In this document: positions 32,386 to 40,904 of the stretch, in pieces
Position numbering within the stretch: position 1 is the stretch's first letter
Layout of the letters: every line of letters starts with the position of its first letter
Assembly (NCBI GenBank): GCA_963576565.1
Contig: OY755045.1
Location: forward strand, 1,589,477-1,653,476
Length of the DNA stretch: 64,000 nt
DNA from: Aspidapion aeneum
Taxonomy: Eukaryota; Arthropoda; Insecta; Coleoptera; Brentidae
Direction of reading: 5' to 3'
Notes under the pieces: generated by a model
What the model saw: the letters and a program-made list of their open reading frames with translations, nothing else
Databases searched by the model: none
Told to the model about the DNA's origin: nothing
Made by a program: the position numbers and the translations under genes

Positions 32386-33612
32386 GTTCATTTTTTCGGA
32401 ATTCCCTACCCTAAAATTCGCTAAATGACGTTTTTTCGAATCTTAACTCAGGGTGTGGTTTTTTTTGCATCTCTATGGCCCCACCATACTGCAACTAGGT
32501 GCTTTTGTTGATAAGCTGTATAGTTTTTGTTATATGAATTTTCAAAATTTGACCATTTTCATCTTATGGAATTCCCTACCCTATAATTTGCTAATGACGT
32601 TTTTTCGAATCTTAACTCAGGGTGTGGTTTTTTTGCATCTATATGGCCCCACCATACTGCAACTCGGTGCTTTTGTTGATAAGCTGTATAGTTTTTTAAA
32701 TATGAATTTTCAAAGTTTGACCATTTTCATCTTATGGAATTCCCTACCCTATAATTCGCTAATGACGTTTTTTCGAATCTTAACTCAGGGTGTGGTTTTT
32801 TTGTATCTTTATGGCCCCATCATACTAAAACTCGGTGCTTTTGTTGATAAGCTGTATAGTTTTTGAAATATGAATTTTCAAAATTTGACCATTTTCGTCT
32901 TATGGGATTCCCTACCCAAAAATTCGCTAAATGACGTTTTTTCGAATCTTAACTCAGGGTGTGGTTTTTTTGCATCTATATGGCCCCACCATACTGCAAC
33001 TCGGTGCTTTTGTTGATAAGCTGTATAGTTTTTTAAATATGAATTTTCAAAGTTTGACCATTTTCATCTTATGGAATTCCCTACCCTATAATTCGCTAAT
33101 GACGTTTTTTCGAATCTTAACTCAGGGTGTGGTTTTTTTGTATCTTTATGGCCCCATCATACTAAAACTCGGTGCTTTTGTTGATAAGCTGTATAGTTTT
33201 TGAAATATGAATTTTCAAAATTTGACCATTTTCGTCTTATGGGATTCCCTACCCAAAAATTCGCTAAATGACGTTTTTTCGAATCTTAACTCCGGGTGTG
33301 GTTTTTTTGTATCTCTATGGCCCCACCATACTGCAGCTCGGTGCTTTTGTTGATAAGCTGTATAGTTTTTGAAATATGAATTTTCAAAATTTGACCATTT
33401 TCGTCTTATGGGATTCCCTACCCTAAAATTCGCTAAATGACGTTTTTTCGAATCTTAACTTAGGGTGTGGTTTTTTTGCATCTCTAAGGCCCCACCATAC
33501 TGCAACTCGGTGCTTTTGTTGATAAGCTGTATAGTTTTTGAAATACGATTTTTCAAAGTTTGACCATTTTCGTCTTATGGAATTTCCTACCCTAAAATTC
33601 TCGAGCGAGTTA
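32386..33612 (+). repeat. 169-bp satellite array, about 7 units
   Basis: The phrase GAATTCCCTACCC or its variants begins units at about 32400, 32570, 32738, 32906, 33075, 33243, 33412 and 33581, that is every 168-170 bases. Each unit contains TGACGTTTTTTCGAATCTTA, ATGGCCCCACCATACTG and CGGTGCTTTTGTTGATAAGC. The open frames of 137 and 90 residues here simply repeat the unit and are not genes. The array ends where the CCGCACTAGTGCGG MITE begins. Confidence 0.95.
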
Positions 33613-33615
33613 GTT

Positions 33616-34366
33616 ATTTTTTCTATAAGCGTGCGGAAAAGTCCACTTTTCCGCACGCATTTTAGTGTGGAAAGTGCCACTTTTCCGCACTAGTGGGGAA
33701 AAATATTTTTTCCGCACTAGTGCGGAAAAGTAAATTTGTTACGATTTTGAGGTGTTCTATAACATTTAGACCGTTCAAAATACATTTGTATCTTTCCTAG
33801 CACACGAAATATCCTAAAAATATTCAAGTTGACTAAAATTCTGCTATATTTTCAATATTTTCGATAAAACAAAGTTTTCAGTAAAATAGGTTCAAATTAT
33901 AAGTTTTAAACCTCCCCGGTATAAATATCGTCATTGTCAATGTCAAACAACAATGAACACTAGTGGTTTTAGATTTGGCATCTTAAATCACCATAGCAAC
34001 AAAGTACAAACAAACTGTCAAAACAAAGCCAATTTTGCAGATACAAGCGTCTTTTGAATTTTTCAAACAAAAAAATCAGATTTTCAATGGATTCTTCGGA
34101 CGAAGATCTACCCCAGTCAGTTCTAGAAGCCGCTAGAATGTGAATAATAATAATTGATTTGATTAAAACGATTTGAGTATAAATAATTTTCTGATTAATT
34201 TTTAGTTTTTTCCTCACGCTTATAGAAAAAATAGTGTACCTAACTCGTGCGTAAAGTGTCTTTTCCGCACTTGATTGCTGGCCAAACTCCGCTATCGCGT
34301 CGTTTGGCCATCTGCAATCGCGGGCGGAAAAGAGGCACTTTCCGCACTAGTTGGGTAAACTATTAT
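33616..34366 (-). mobile_element. CCGCACTAGTGCGG MITE, copy 3 (inverted)
   Basis: It is the full-length composite element in reverse orientation relative to copies 1 and 2. The plus strand here carries the ATG at 34087 followed by MDSSDEDLPQSVLEAARM and a stop. The paired GCCAAAC/GTTTGGC hairpin of the first module is at about 34270-34320. Confidence 0.8.
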
Positions 34367-34469
34367 TGTTTTTTTAGTTTTCTTTTTTCGCGGCATCGTA
34401 AAAAGGTTTATTTTTGAGTTTCTTTTTTAAGTTTGGATTTTTTGCGAATGGCAATAGTCAATCCAAAGA
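34367..34469. other. short T-rich spacer
   Basis: Nothing is recognised. Confidence 0.5.
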
Positions 34470-34582
34470 TCAATAAGTGGAAAAAACCTGACAGAAGATG
34501 ATTGTCAGGATCGAAGGAGGTGGAGAATAGGCGTCGGAGAACGTAGAAAAACGTTCTAAACCGATATAGTAGTAGTAGTAGA
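34470..34582 (+). mobile_element. 5'-truncated RTE-like 3' end with (TAG)n tail
   Basis: GTGGAGAATAGGCGTCGGAG followed by AACGTAGAAAAACG and CCGATATAGTAGTAGTAGTAG resembles the last codons and tail of the retrotransposons at 39723-40395 and 57125-57745 (WRLGIGRR, then a short tail and a tandem AT-rich repeat). Only about 100 bases of coding end remain. Confidence 0.55.
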
Positions 34583-34803
34583 AACAGGCCCTTAGTTTTT
34601 CTAAATCCCAACACAATGTTTCTTTCTCTTTTAGAAAATCTCGCGTACAGCAAACGAAAGTTTCCATCGTAGCGCAAAAAATTTGCATCGTTGGCTGTCG
34701 GAACTTTTAAATTACTTTGTTCCTTTTTATATGGGTGCAGAGCTGCTAAATTGCGGTTTGAGTTTTTGCAGATCGGCTTCACATTTGTGCTTGAAAAAAT
34801 ATA
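34583..34803. other. unassigned spacer
   Basis: Overlapping open frames on both strands resemble nothing known to me. Confidence 0.45.
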
Positions 34804-35049
34804 CAGTAAAACCTCCTATAAGCGGACACTCACGATTTCCGCTAATGAGAGAGAACTGCAAAATTTTAATATATATTTATGAATAATTTTCGCTGTTTGA
34901 GTTTTTCCGATATTAAATTTTTCAGCGATCTTTCGTGCTGATAGATGTTTCTTCCCCGAAACGTTAGCAACTTCCATTTTTTCACGTAAACTAAGAAGTT
35001 TTTTACTAGGCGCAATTTCAAAGAGATCTATTAATACCCAAGTGAACAA
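34804..35049 (-). pseudogene. pogo/Tigger transposon remnant with HTH start
   Basis: The left end TA-CAGTAAAACCTCCTATAAG (34802 onward) is the typical Tigger/pogo terminus with the TA target. The minus strand reads KKLLSLREKMEVANVSGKKH then LSARKIAEKFNIGKTQTAKI, a CENP-B-type N-terminal helix-turn-helix. Coding sequence runs straight into the terminus after about 60 residues, so the DDE catalytic domain is deleted. The opposite TIR is not visible. Confidence 0.75.
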
Positions 35050-35271
35050 TAAAAATAAAACACAGCAGTCCCGCCGAATAAAATATGTTGTAAAAGAGGT
35101 AATTCCCCGGCTGCGGAGTGCGTTCTTGCCAACATACTACATAATATATATGCCCATGTCGTGCAGCGCTCCGTTCCGTTGTCAGAAGTTCCAGTACCAT
35201 TTCCAAAGATTATTATAGGAGACAAAAATTGGGAAGAATAAAAAAAAAAAGAAAAGTATACCTTCTTTTTA
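35050..35271. other. spacer
   Basis: No gene or repeat is recognised. Confidence 0.5.
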
Positions 35272-35414
35272 TAGGTTGTATGTATGTATGTATTCGAAAG
35301 TGGTGGCAGGCCCTACGGGACCTCCATGCACTGCGACCACAAATGGATCTATTGTGCCTACATACCTACATACTGAGTTTGACTGAAGTGAAATATTTTT
35401 TTTCCACCCAGCAC
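35272..35414 (-). repeat. dispersed repeat R, copy 2, first part
   Basis: Inverse of 11600-11712 (TTCGAAAGTGGTGGCAGG ... CCACCCAGCAC). It is separated from the second part at 36815 by a 1.4 kb element. Confidence 0.75.
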
Positions 35415-35646
35415 CGCAGCCAACGATAAAGACCGGCCATGGCGCGTTATAAGCCAGTCGGCGGTCACGTGATCTTAGGAGTCCCAGGATTCTTATTGTA
35501 TTGCTTAATATATTATATGTTTTTACACAATTTAAATAAATTAACAAAAAATTTTTGTTCTTTTATAGGAAAAAATTTAAAAAAATATTTTGCTGATATA
35601 TGTGTTTATTATGGATAAAAGAACTGAATTTATAAAATAAAAAATT

Positions 35647-36057
35647 TTACAAAATTTGCACTCTAATATCTTCAGGTACATATATTAGGTACATAATGTC
35701 GTTAGTAACTTCAAATCTATAGAAGTCTTTCAAAATTGGACATATCAAACCTTTTAGTTTTTTAATTTTTATTTGAGTGTCATCATCTTTGTCTGAGTTC
35801 TTATTCAAATATTTATTAGCAGACACTAAATCATTGTGCTTTTTAATAAAATTATTTAAAAAAACTTTACATGCCCTTAAACTAATTTTTTCAAGCTTTG
35901 ACAATAGTTTTTCTCCACAAAAACACTCGCTAGAGTTATCTGAAGAAAAATTTTCTATATAAAGCATTTCACAATAATTTATTAAAAAGAAACAAGTGAT
36001 TTTGTGAATAAGTGAGATGGTTTTCACATTCAATGAACTGAATGAAGTGGTCGTCAA
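35647..36057 (-). CDS. unassigned 136-residue frame in the 1.4 kb TIR element
   Basis: The minus-strand frame from 36057 contains CFCGEKLLSKLEKISLRACK, VFLNNFIKKHNDLVSANKYL, an acidic DKDDD patch and YRFEVTNDIMYLIYVPEDIR near the end. It looks protein-like rather than random because it has a regular mix of charged and hydrophobic residues, and it may be the last exon of the element's own transposase. I do not recognise the family and no upstream exon can be identified with confidence. It could equally be a chance frame in AT-rich DNA. Confidence 0.35.
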   Translation of the reverse strand: MTTTSFSSLNVKTISLIHKITCFFLINYCEMLYIENFSSDNSSECFCGEKLLSKLEKISLRACKVFLNNFIKKHNDLVSANKYLNKNSDKDDDTQIKIKKLKGLICPILKDFYRFEVTNDIMYLIYVPEDIRVQIL

Positions 36058-36581
36058 TAATTTTTTGAAAAATTATCCAGCACAAAGTTTAATATATATT
36101 TCATTAAAGTGTAAGTTAACTACCAACTCATGTTGTTTTAAAAGCTGTATCTTACTTTTTAAATATTTCACACTACCAGAGAGATTACTGTTAACAATAT
36201 TTTACAAATCAGTTTTTTAATATTGCGAGAATTGTAAATTGACGTGTATGCACTGGATGACTGGATAAACAAAGATGAAGCCAACAATAAAGTGTATCCA
36301 CCATATCTTCGATTCTCAGGTTACCTTTTCAAGAGACCTAATTGTTCAATAAGAAATGACAACTGAACACATTTTTCACTCTCACTATCGAAAATGTCAC
36401 TAAGGATGTCTATTACTTGATCAATCTTATCCAAGATCTTATCTTTTACCACTTCTTTCCAGTTTGTAACATTTTAGGTTTCAGTTTTATAGTTGGACGA
36501 CAACGAGCAACACTAATTACACGTTCGCGGCATTGTTTATCTTATAGGTATTTTCTTTATAATTTACTCATTAGCCATTAA

Positions 36582-36632
36582 TTATTTTAACGCAGCCCAC
36601 TACAGTCTTTTTCGTGGGCTGCGTTATTTTAA
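36582..36632. mobile_element. 33-bp miniature insertion with 9-bp target duplication
   Basis: CGCAGCCCACTACAG ... CGTGGGCTGCG (36591-36623) has the same terminal sequence as the host 1.4 kb element. It is flanked on both sides by TTATTTTAA (36582-36590 and 36624-36632). It is therefore a near-minimal derivative consisting of little more than its two ends. Confidence 0.8.
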
Positions 36633-36814
36633 TAACTTTGATAAAATTCACATAAAATTCGTGCCCGAATTAAAAAAAATCGACGTCAACAAACATACCA
36701 AAACTGAACACACACATGTGTTATAATGACAGCGGGCTGTGAAGCGTTTTTTTGTGAGCCTCCTACGGTCACGTGATATTTCCGCGCCCGGGCCGGTCTT
36801 TCTCGTGGGCTGCG

Positions 36815-36905
36815 AAAAAAACTCTGCAGATTACAAGAATAAATGACTTAGGCTTAACACTTTGGCTCAAAAATATACCACTAAGGCCTCTTTTATAGGT
36901 TATAC
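36815..36905 (-). repeat. dispersed repeat R, copy 2, second part
   Basis: Inverse of 11478-11575 (CTCTGCAGATTAC ... GGCCTC), continuing the interrupted copy. Confidence 0.75.
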
Positions 36906-37084
36906 CAACGGTCAAATCGCTTAACCCGCCGTCGGTTCGGTTGGTCAATGTAACTCAAGGTTACACCAAGAGTTAGAACTAACCCGAGGTGGTGAAACGT
37001 TCAAACTGGAGTAATAATTAACCACTAGGTGAATCGCTAATGAAAAACCCGCCCTAAGGAAAATTGGTTGTAATTACTGTCATT
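36906..37084. other. spacer
   Basis: Nothing is recognised. Confidence 0.5.
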
Positions 37085-37384
37085 ATTATTATTATTAGAG
37101 ACTTATTGCAATAAAACCATGCAGTAATTGTGCAGGGCACTATTCTGACAGTTACGCATTCTAAGAAAAGCTGTCTTTTTTCAAAATTAGGCCTTTGTGT
37201 ATTATAGGAGCCGGAATTAATAGTGCCGCCACTATTAATGGAAAATAAACGACTGGATCTATAAATTCGACTTTGGTATGTCAATTTTGAATGGTCAACT
37301 GTCAGTTTTCAATGGAAAACTGTGAGAATAGTGCCCAGCACTATTATTGCCTGGCTTTAAGGCAATAAGTCTCTATTATTAGAG
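37085..37384. mobile_element. 300-bp MITE with about 60-bp inverted ends
   Basis: The left arm AATTATTAGAGACTTATTGC-like at 37091-37153 (through GGGCACTATTCTGACAGTT) pairs with 37318-37384. The core contains a further short inverted repeat, ATTAATAGTG/CACTATTAAT. No coding sequence. Confidence 0.8.
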
Positions 37385-37451
37385 CTCGTGGATACGTAGC
37401 ACATCTTAAACTATCTTATCACCAACAAATCTATCTTCAACTAACATTATA

Positions 37452-38338
37452 CGAGAGTGGATCAAATATAAACAAGCCGTTTAAACGGAAAAGTCATTCA
37501 AGATGAACGTGGCCATTATAATTTTGAAGTAGGGATATTCAGCAGCATGTAGGCGGCTGGTAGTGCCGCGATGCTCATTTGGCCAGGAGCAATCGCAATG
37601 AGCGAGAAGAAGGTACACAGCAGTGTTGCGCAAAGAATAATCATTAAATTTCTCACACGCGAAAACCTTAAACCTGCTGAAATTCGATGCAGATTGCGAG
37701 CACAGTTCGAAAATAAGACGCTTTCGTGAAACTTGGTGCAAAGAAATTAACGACGGCTGTGAGCATGTCGACAACGTGAATCAACCACGTTGTCCTTACC
37801 ATCATTTCTGCAGTCAAAGTTTTAGGGACCGTTTTCTGGGACTATGGAGAGGAGTTTTGTTGGTCGATTTTTTGCACGAGCGAATAACAATAACCGCGGC
37901 TTACTACTGCAACTTACTCGACCAGGTAAAGCTTGATTATCGTCAAAAGAGAAGAACACATTCCATCCAAGACGTGTTACTCCTGCATGACAACGCTAGA
38001 CCTAATACGCCAGTTTTAACACAGGCCAAAATCAATGAAATGCACTGGACTCTGCTGGAATACCCTCCATACAGTCCAGATTTGTCACCTTGCTATTTTC
38101 ATATGTTTGGCCCACTCAAAGATTTATTGGGAGGCGAGCAATTTCAGACCAATTAAGAGGTGGAGGCATTCGTGCGCAACTGGTTAGATACCCGCCCAGC
38201 TTCCTTTTATGAAAACGTGATTAAGAAACTGTCAAACTGTCAGGAAAAGTGTATTAACATGTGTGTAATCTGTTTTGTGTCATGGTTCTAAATAACTAGT
38301 TTATAAACAAAGGCTTGTTTATATTTGATCCACCCTGG
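37452..38338 (+). mobile_element. mariner-type transposon M1 (887 bp)
   Basis: It is flanked by TA on both sides (37450-37451 and 38339-38340). The ends CGAGAGTGGATCAAATATAA and the inverse of CCAGGGTGGATCAAATATAA continue matching through ACAAGCC, a 27-bp TIR. It contains the transposase pseudogene below. Confidence 0.9.
37598..38291 (+). pseudogene. mariner transposase M1, inactivated
   Basis: The ATG at 37598 opens MSEKKVHSSVAQRIIIKFLT and continues RENLKPAEIRCRLRAQFENK, the mariner helix-turn-helix. A frameshift follows at about 37733 and the first catalytic aspartate region is missing. The frame from 37776 contains VLLLHDNARPNT (second catalytic Asp) and EYPPYSPDLSPCYFHMFGPL. In this motif the third catalytic residue, normally Asp after Cys, is Tyr. 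A TAA at 38154-38156 is followed by 45 open codons (EVEAFVRNWLDTRP...), so it interrupts the original C-terminus. Inactivation is therefore multiple. Confidence 0.9.
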
Positions 38339-38574
38339 TACCAGCGTTTTCAGCCTTTTTAAGTTTTTGTCCTAAAAATCGTTACAAACATACCAACGTG
38401 CAGTTAAAATGTAATACGAAAAATTGATTGATTAATTTTGTGTCTAACACAGCGTTAATTTTATTTATATGCGAATGCATTTTGCACCTAATTATTATGC
38501 AAATTCTGCCAGACTTATACAGTCTCCATTCACAGTATAGAGAATTATGGCTTTATAAGTTGATTGAAACTATA
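38339..38574. other. spacer between two mariners
   Basis: No gene is recognised. It may be the continuation of the Crypton-like pseudogene beyond mariner M2, but I cannot show it. Confidence 0.4.
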
Positions 38575-39522
38575 TGAGGTCTGGCTATTAATAACGAGAC
38601 TAGTAACGAAAAAGGGTTTTATTATAAAAATTATTCTACATTCGAATGCTTCTCTTTAATATACTCCCCTCCCCTCAACCCCCACCTTTCAATACGTTTT
38701 TTCTATTGATCCAAGCAGTGCTGGAAGTCTTCTTTGGTGAGGGCCTTTATGAGCTCTGCCGTTTTTTGCTTTACCGCTTCCATCAACTCAAATCGGGTCC
38801 CCTTCAAAGCAGATTTTATCTTCGGAAACAAAAAAAAGTCGCACGGTGCCGAATCTGGTGAGTGCGGCGGGTGTTCGAGCACTGGAGTGCACCTACTGGC
38901 CAAATACTTCTTCACAGATAGTGCGTTATTGGCAGGTGCGTTGTCCTGGTGCAAAATCCACGAGTTGATCTTCCACAACTCGGGCCGTTTTTTACGAACT
39001 CGTTCTCGCAGTGTTGCCAAAACTGACAGATAGTAAGTCTGGTTGACAGTCTGACCCTCTGGAACCCATTCAGTCATCACGATACCGTTAATGTCGAAAA
39101 AAACGATCAAAATTGGAGTTGAAACAGTCACAGGGCGACCTGGGCGCTGGTCATCTTCGGTGGTGTCTCGGCCCTCACTAAAGCGCTTACACCACTCAAA
39201 AACACGAGCACGAGATAGAGAGTTGTCCCAATAGGCCTCTTGCAGCAATTTATAGCACTCAGTCGGAGTTTTTTTTCAATTTAACGAGAAATTTGAGATT
39301 GATACGTTGCTCCTGTTTTTCGTCACACATGGTTTTCGGCACGAGAAAAAAACACGTTCGTTTCAAACCGCTACTGCACAAATACTATAATAGTGACGGA
39401 AACGTGTTTTGGGATGTGCATAGACAAGATATCTAGATGCCCAACGCACTATTCGTTTTCTACTCCACCCGTCTAGGGCGCCATCTAGGCGCGCAGTCTC
39501 GTTATTTAATAGCCAGACCTCG
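38575..39522 (-). mobile_element. mariner-type transposon M2 (948 bp)
   Basis: TA flanks lie at 38573-38574 and 39523-39524. The ends TGAGGTCTGGCTATTA and CGAGGTCTGGCTATTA continue through AATAACGAGACT, about 28 bp. M2 lies in the minus-strand Crypton-like pseudogene, whose sequence stops at its right border. Confidence 0.9.
38703..39330 (-). pseudogene. mariner transposase M2, frameshifted and internally deleted
   Basis: The minus-strand ATG at 39330 opens MCDEKQEQRINLKFLVKLKK, and then one extra A in an A-run (about 39266-39274) shifts the frame. The next frame reads TECYKLLQEAYWDNSLSRAR, VFEWCKRFSEGR, QRPGRPVTVSTP, then jumps to ILIVFFDINGIVMTEWVPEG. Roughly 100 residues with the first catalytic Asp are deleted at this junction. 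SWILHQDNAPANN and EHPPHSPDSAPCDFFLFPK keep the second and third catalytic aspartates with spacing of the mariner D,D(34)D type. The remaining 181-codon frame ends at a normal-looking C-terminus. Confidence 0.92.
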
Positions 39523-39529
39523 TATTACG

Positions 39530-39722
39530 GTTTCGACTATTAAATTTGTCAACTCTTCCCTTCTGCATGCGCCGGCTATGCCAGTAATCGTGGCTACTTT
39601 CACTAGAAGATAAGTGTGATCGGGTGCTGTAGTTAAAAAGACTTCAACTTGATCTGCACTAAGATTTTGATTTTTTGGTCTATACCCGACCATTTTCTTT
39701 TTAAGGAATGCAATTAGTTTGA
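39530..39722 (-). pseudogene. Crypton-like tyrosine recombinase, middle segment
   Basis: Minus strand: KLIAFLKKKMVGYRPKNQNL, SADQVEVFLTTAPDHTYLLV, KVATITGIAGACRREELTNL. The GACRREEL block corresponds to the box I arginine of tyrosine recombinases, as in the Crypton-derived insect proteins I know. The segment starts at an 11-bp duplication shared with the amino segment at 40396 and ends where mariner M2 begins; the catalytic Arg-His-Arg-Tyr set downstream is lost. Neighbours show that two independent insertions broke one gene. Confidence 0.8.
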
Positions 39723-40395
39723 GATAACCTCTAGACTAGAGGTTAATCTCAATAAGACAGAGTATATGTGTATCGGTGGAATGAAACAAGATCGAATCTT
39801 AAATACCGGGCAGTGAATTCAGTCCTGCGATGAGTATAAATACTTAGGTCCAAAAATTACAGCTGACGGAGCACTAGACAAAGCTATAAAAGATCGAAAC
39901 GTACAAGGAAGAAAAGCAATAACTTTATTAAATGGAATAATTTGGGACCAAAGTATATCAAAACATAACAAAAAGCTTATATATAACACCATTGTAAAAA
40001 GTATTATTACATACGGCTCAGAAGTATGGCCAATCAAGGATAGAACAGAAAAAATGCTTTCCGCTACGGAGATGGACTATTGGAGAAGAGCAGCAGGGAA
40101 ATCAAAAAGAGAAAGAGTTACAAATCAAAGAATAAGACAAATTATGCCAGTGGGTGAGCGTACTTTAGTGGATGATATAAGAACAAAACATGTGGTATGG
40201 TACGGACATGTACAAAGAATGAATGATGAAAGACTACCTAAACAAATACTACAATGGAAACCAACTGGCCGAACCAGGAATAGACAATGAAATAAGAATT
40301 AAGAGGCCTAGATGATGAATTATGGGCAAACAGAAACGAGTGGAGATTGGGTATCGGAAGACGTAGAAATTTGTAAAACTGATAAATCTATATAT
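39723..40395 (+). mobile_element. 5'-truncated RTE-like retrotransposon with 11-bp target duplication
   Basis: AATTAGTTTGA flanks both sides (39712-39722 and 40396-40406). Coding remains read YKYLGPKITADGALDKAIKD, NKKLIYNTIVKSIITYGSEV, MLSATEMDYWRRAAGKSKRE and ERLPKQILQWKPTGR, followed by a frameshift before the final WRLGIGRRR. The tail is CTGATAAATCTATATATA. It is a C-terminal RT remnant closely related to 57125-57745. Confidence 0.92.
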
Positions 40396-40715
40396 AATTA
40401 GTTTGAACATTTTACTCATATCAACATTTTTCTTGAGCTTAAGCATGGCTTTCAGCATGGAATCCTTGACCATAAAGTGGGTGGTGCGCATGTTATGGAG
40501 AGCTTTGCAAAGTATGCCAAAAAAACCTTTTCTTTTTCAAAATTTCTGTTACCTTTTTCAATGCTCCATTTACAGAAGTGCTCGAACTATTTCTCATACT
40601 TTTTCTTCGACTTTTCAGGTAGCAAATCCGCTTTAACCCCTTCAGCTGCGGTTAAGATGTCTTCTGGAATGTTTTCCAAATTTTCCAGATCATTTTCTAT
40701 CTCTTTCAAGCTCAT
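40396..40715 (-). pseudogene. Crypton-like tyrosine recombinase, amino segment
   Basis: The minus-strand ATG at 40715 opens MSLKEIENDLENLENIPEDI, then LTAAEGVKADLLPEKSKKKY, a TAG stop after YEK, then FEHFCKWSIEKGNRNFEKEK, VFLAYFAKLSITCAPPTLWS, and after a frame slip SMLKAMLKLKKNVDMSKMFK. This is the SAM-like core-binding half of a Crypton-type recombinase (LLPEKSKKKYE, LAYFAKLS, LWS, KLKKNVD). The retrotransposon at 39723-40395 separates it from the middle segment; joining across the duplication gives MFKLIAFLKKK. At least one stop and one frameshift are present in addition. Confidence 0.82.
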
Positions 40716-40813
40716 TTTTATTTTTTGTTACACTTTTGACAAAAAAAAGGGCAAATCTAGAAGACGAAGACATCACAGCGTCACTTTGAGAATAAATAAG
40801 CAATTGTCGTCGA

Positions 40814-40856
40814 TAGCAACCAAGTATATCATCCATAGCAACCAAGTATATCAAAG
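40814..40856 (+). repeat. two tandem copies of an ATAGCAACCAAGTATATCA unit
   Basis: The 19-base word occurs at about 40815 and again at about 40836, upstream of the Crypton-like start codon. A similar ATAGCAAC word lies upstream of the MDSSDEDLP start in the MITE copies. Confidence 0.75.
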
Positions 40857-40904
40857 TTAAAGCACATTTTCGCCATAAAACTCTGAAAATTGTTGAAATG
40901 TTTG

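Larger units (their letters stand above)
35415..36814. mobile_element. 1.4 kb TIR element inserted in repeat R
   Basis: It begins CGCAGCCAACGATAAAGACC and ends with the inverse of CGCAGCCCACGAGAAAGACC. Similarity continues inward through GGCC and GGCGCG, and both ends contain GGTCACGTGAT at sub-terminal positions. Repeat R resumes on the far side. I see no target duplication: the flanks are CCAGCAC and AAAAAAACT. It contains one unassigned minus-strand frame and a 33-bp miniature relative. Confidence 0.8.

Noticed and set aside
32453..33203. Repeated 90-137-codon frames (MTFFRILTQGVVFL type)
   Set aside because: They only translate the 169-bp satellite unit and stop wherever a unit is 169 or 170 rather than 168 bases long.
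34408..34782. 124-codon minus-strand frame
   Set aside because: It crosses the (TAG)n tail and a retrotransposon remnant on the other strand and resembles no protein.
37481..37774. 97-codon minus-strand frame
   Set aside because: It is the antisense shadow of the mariner M1 transposase.
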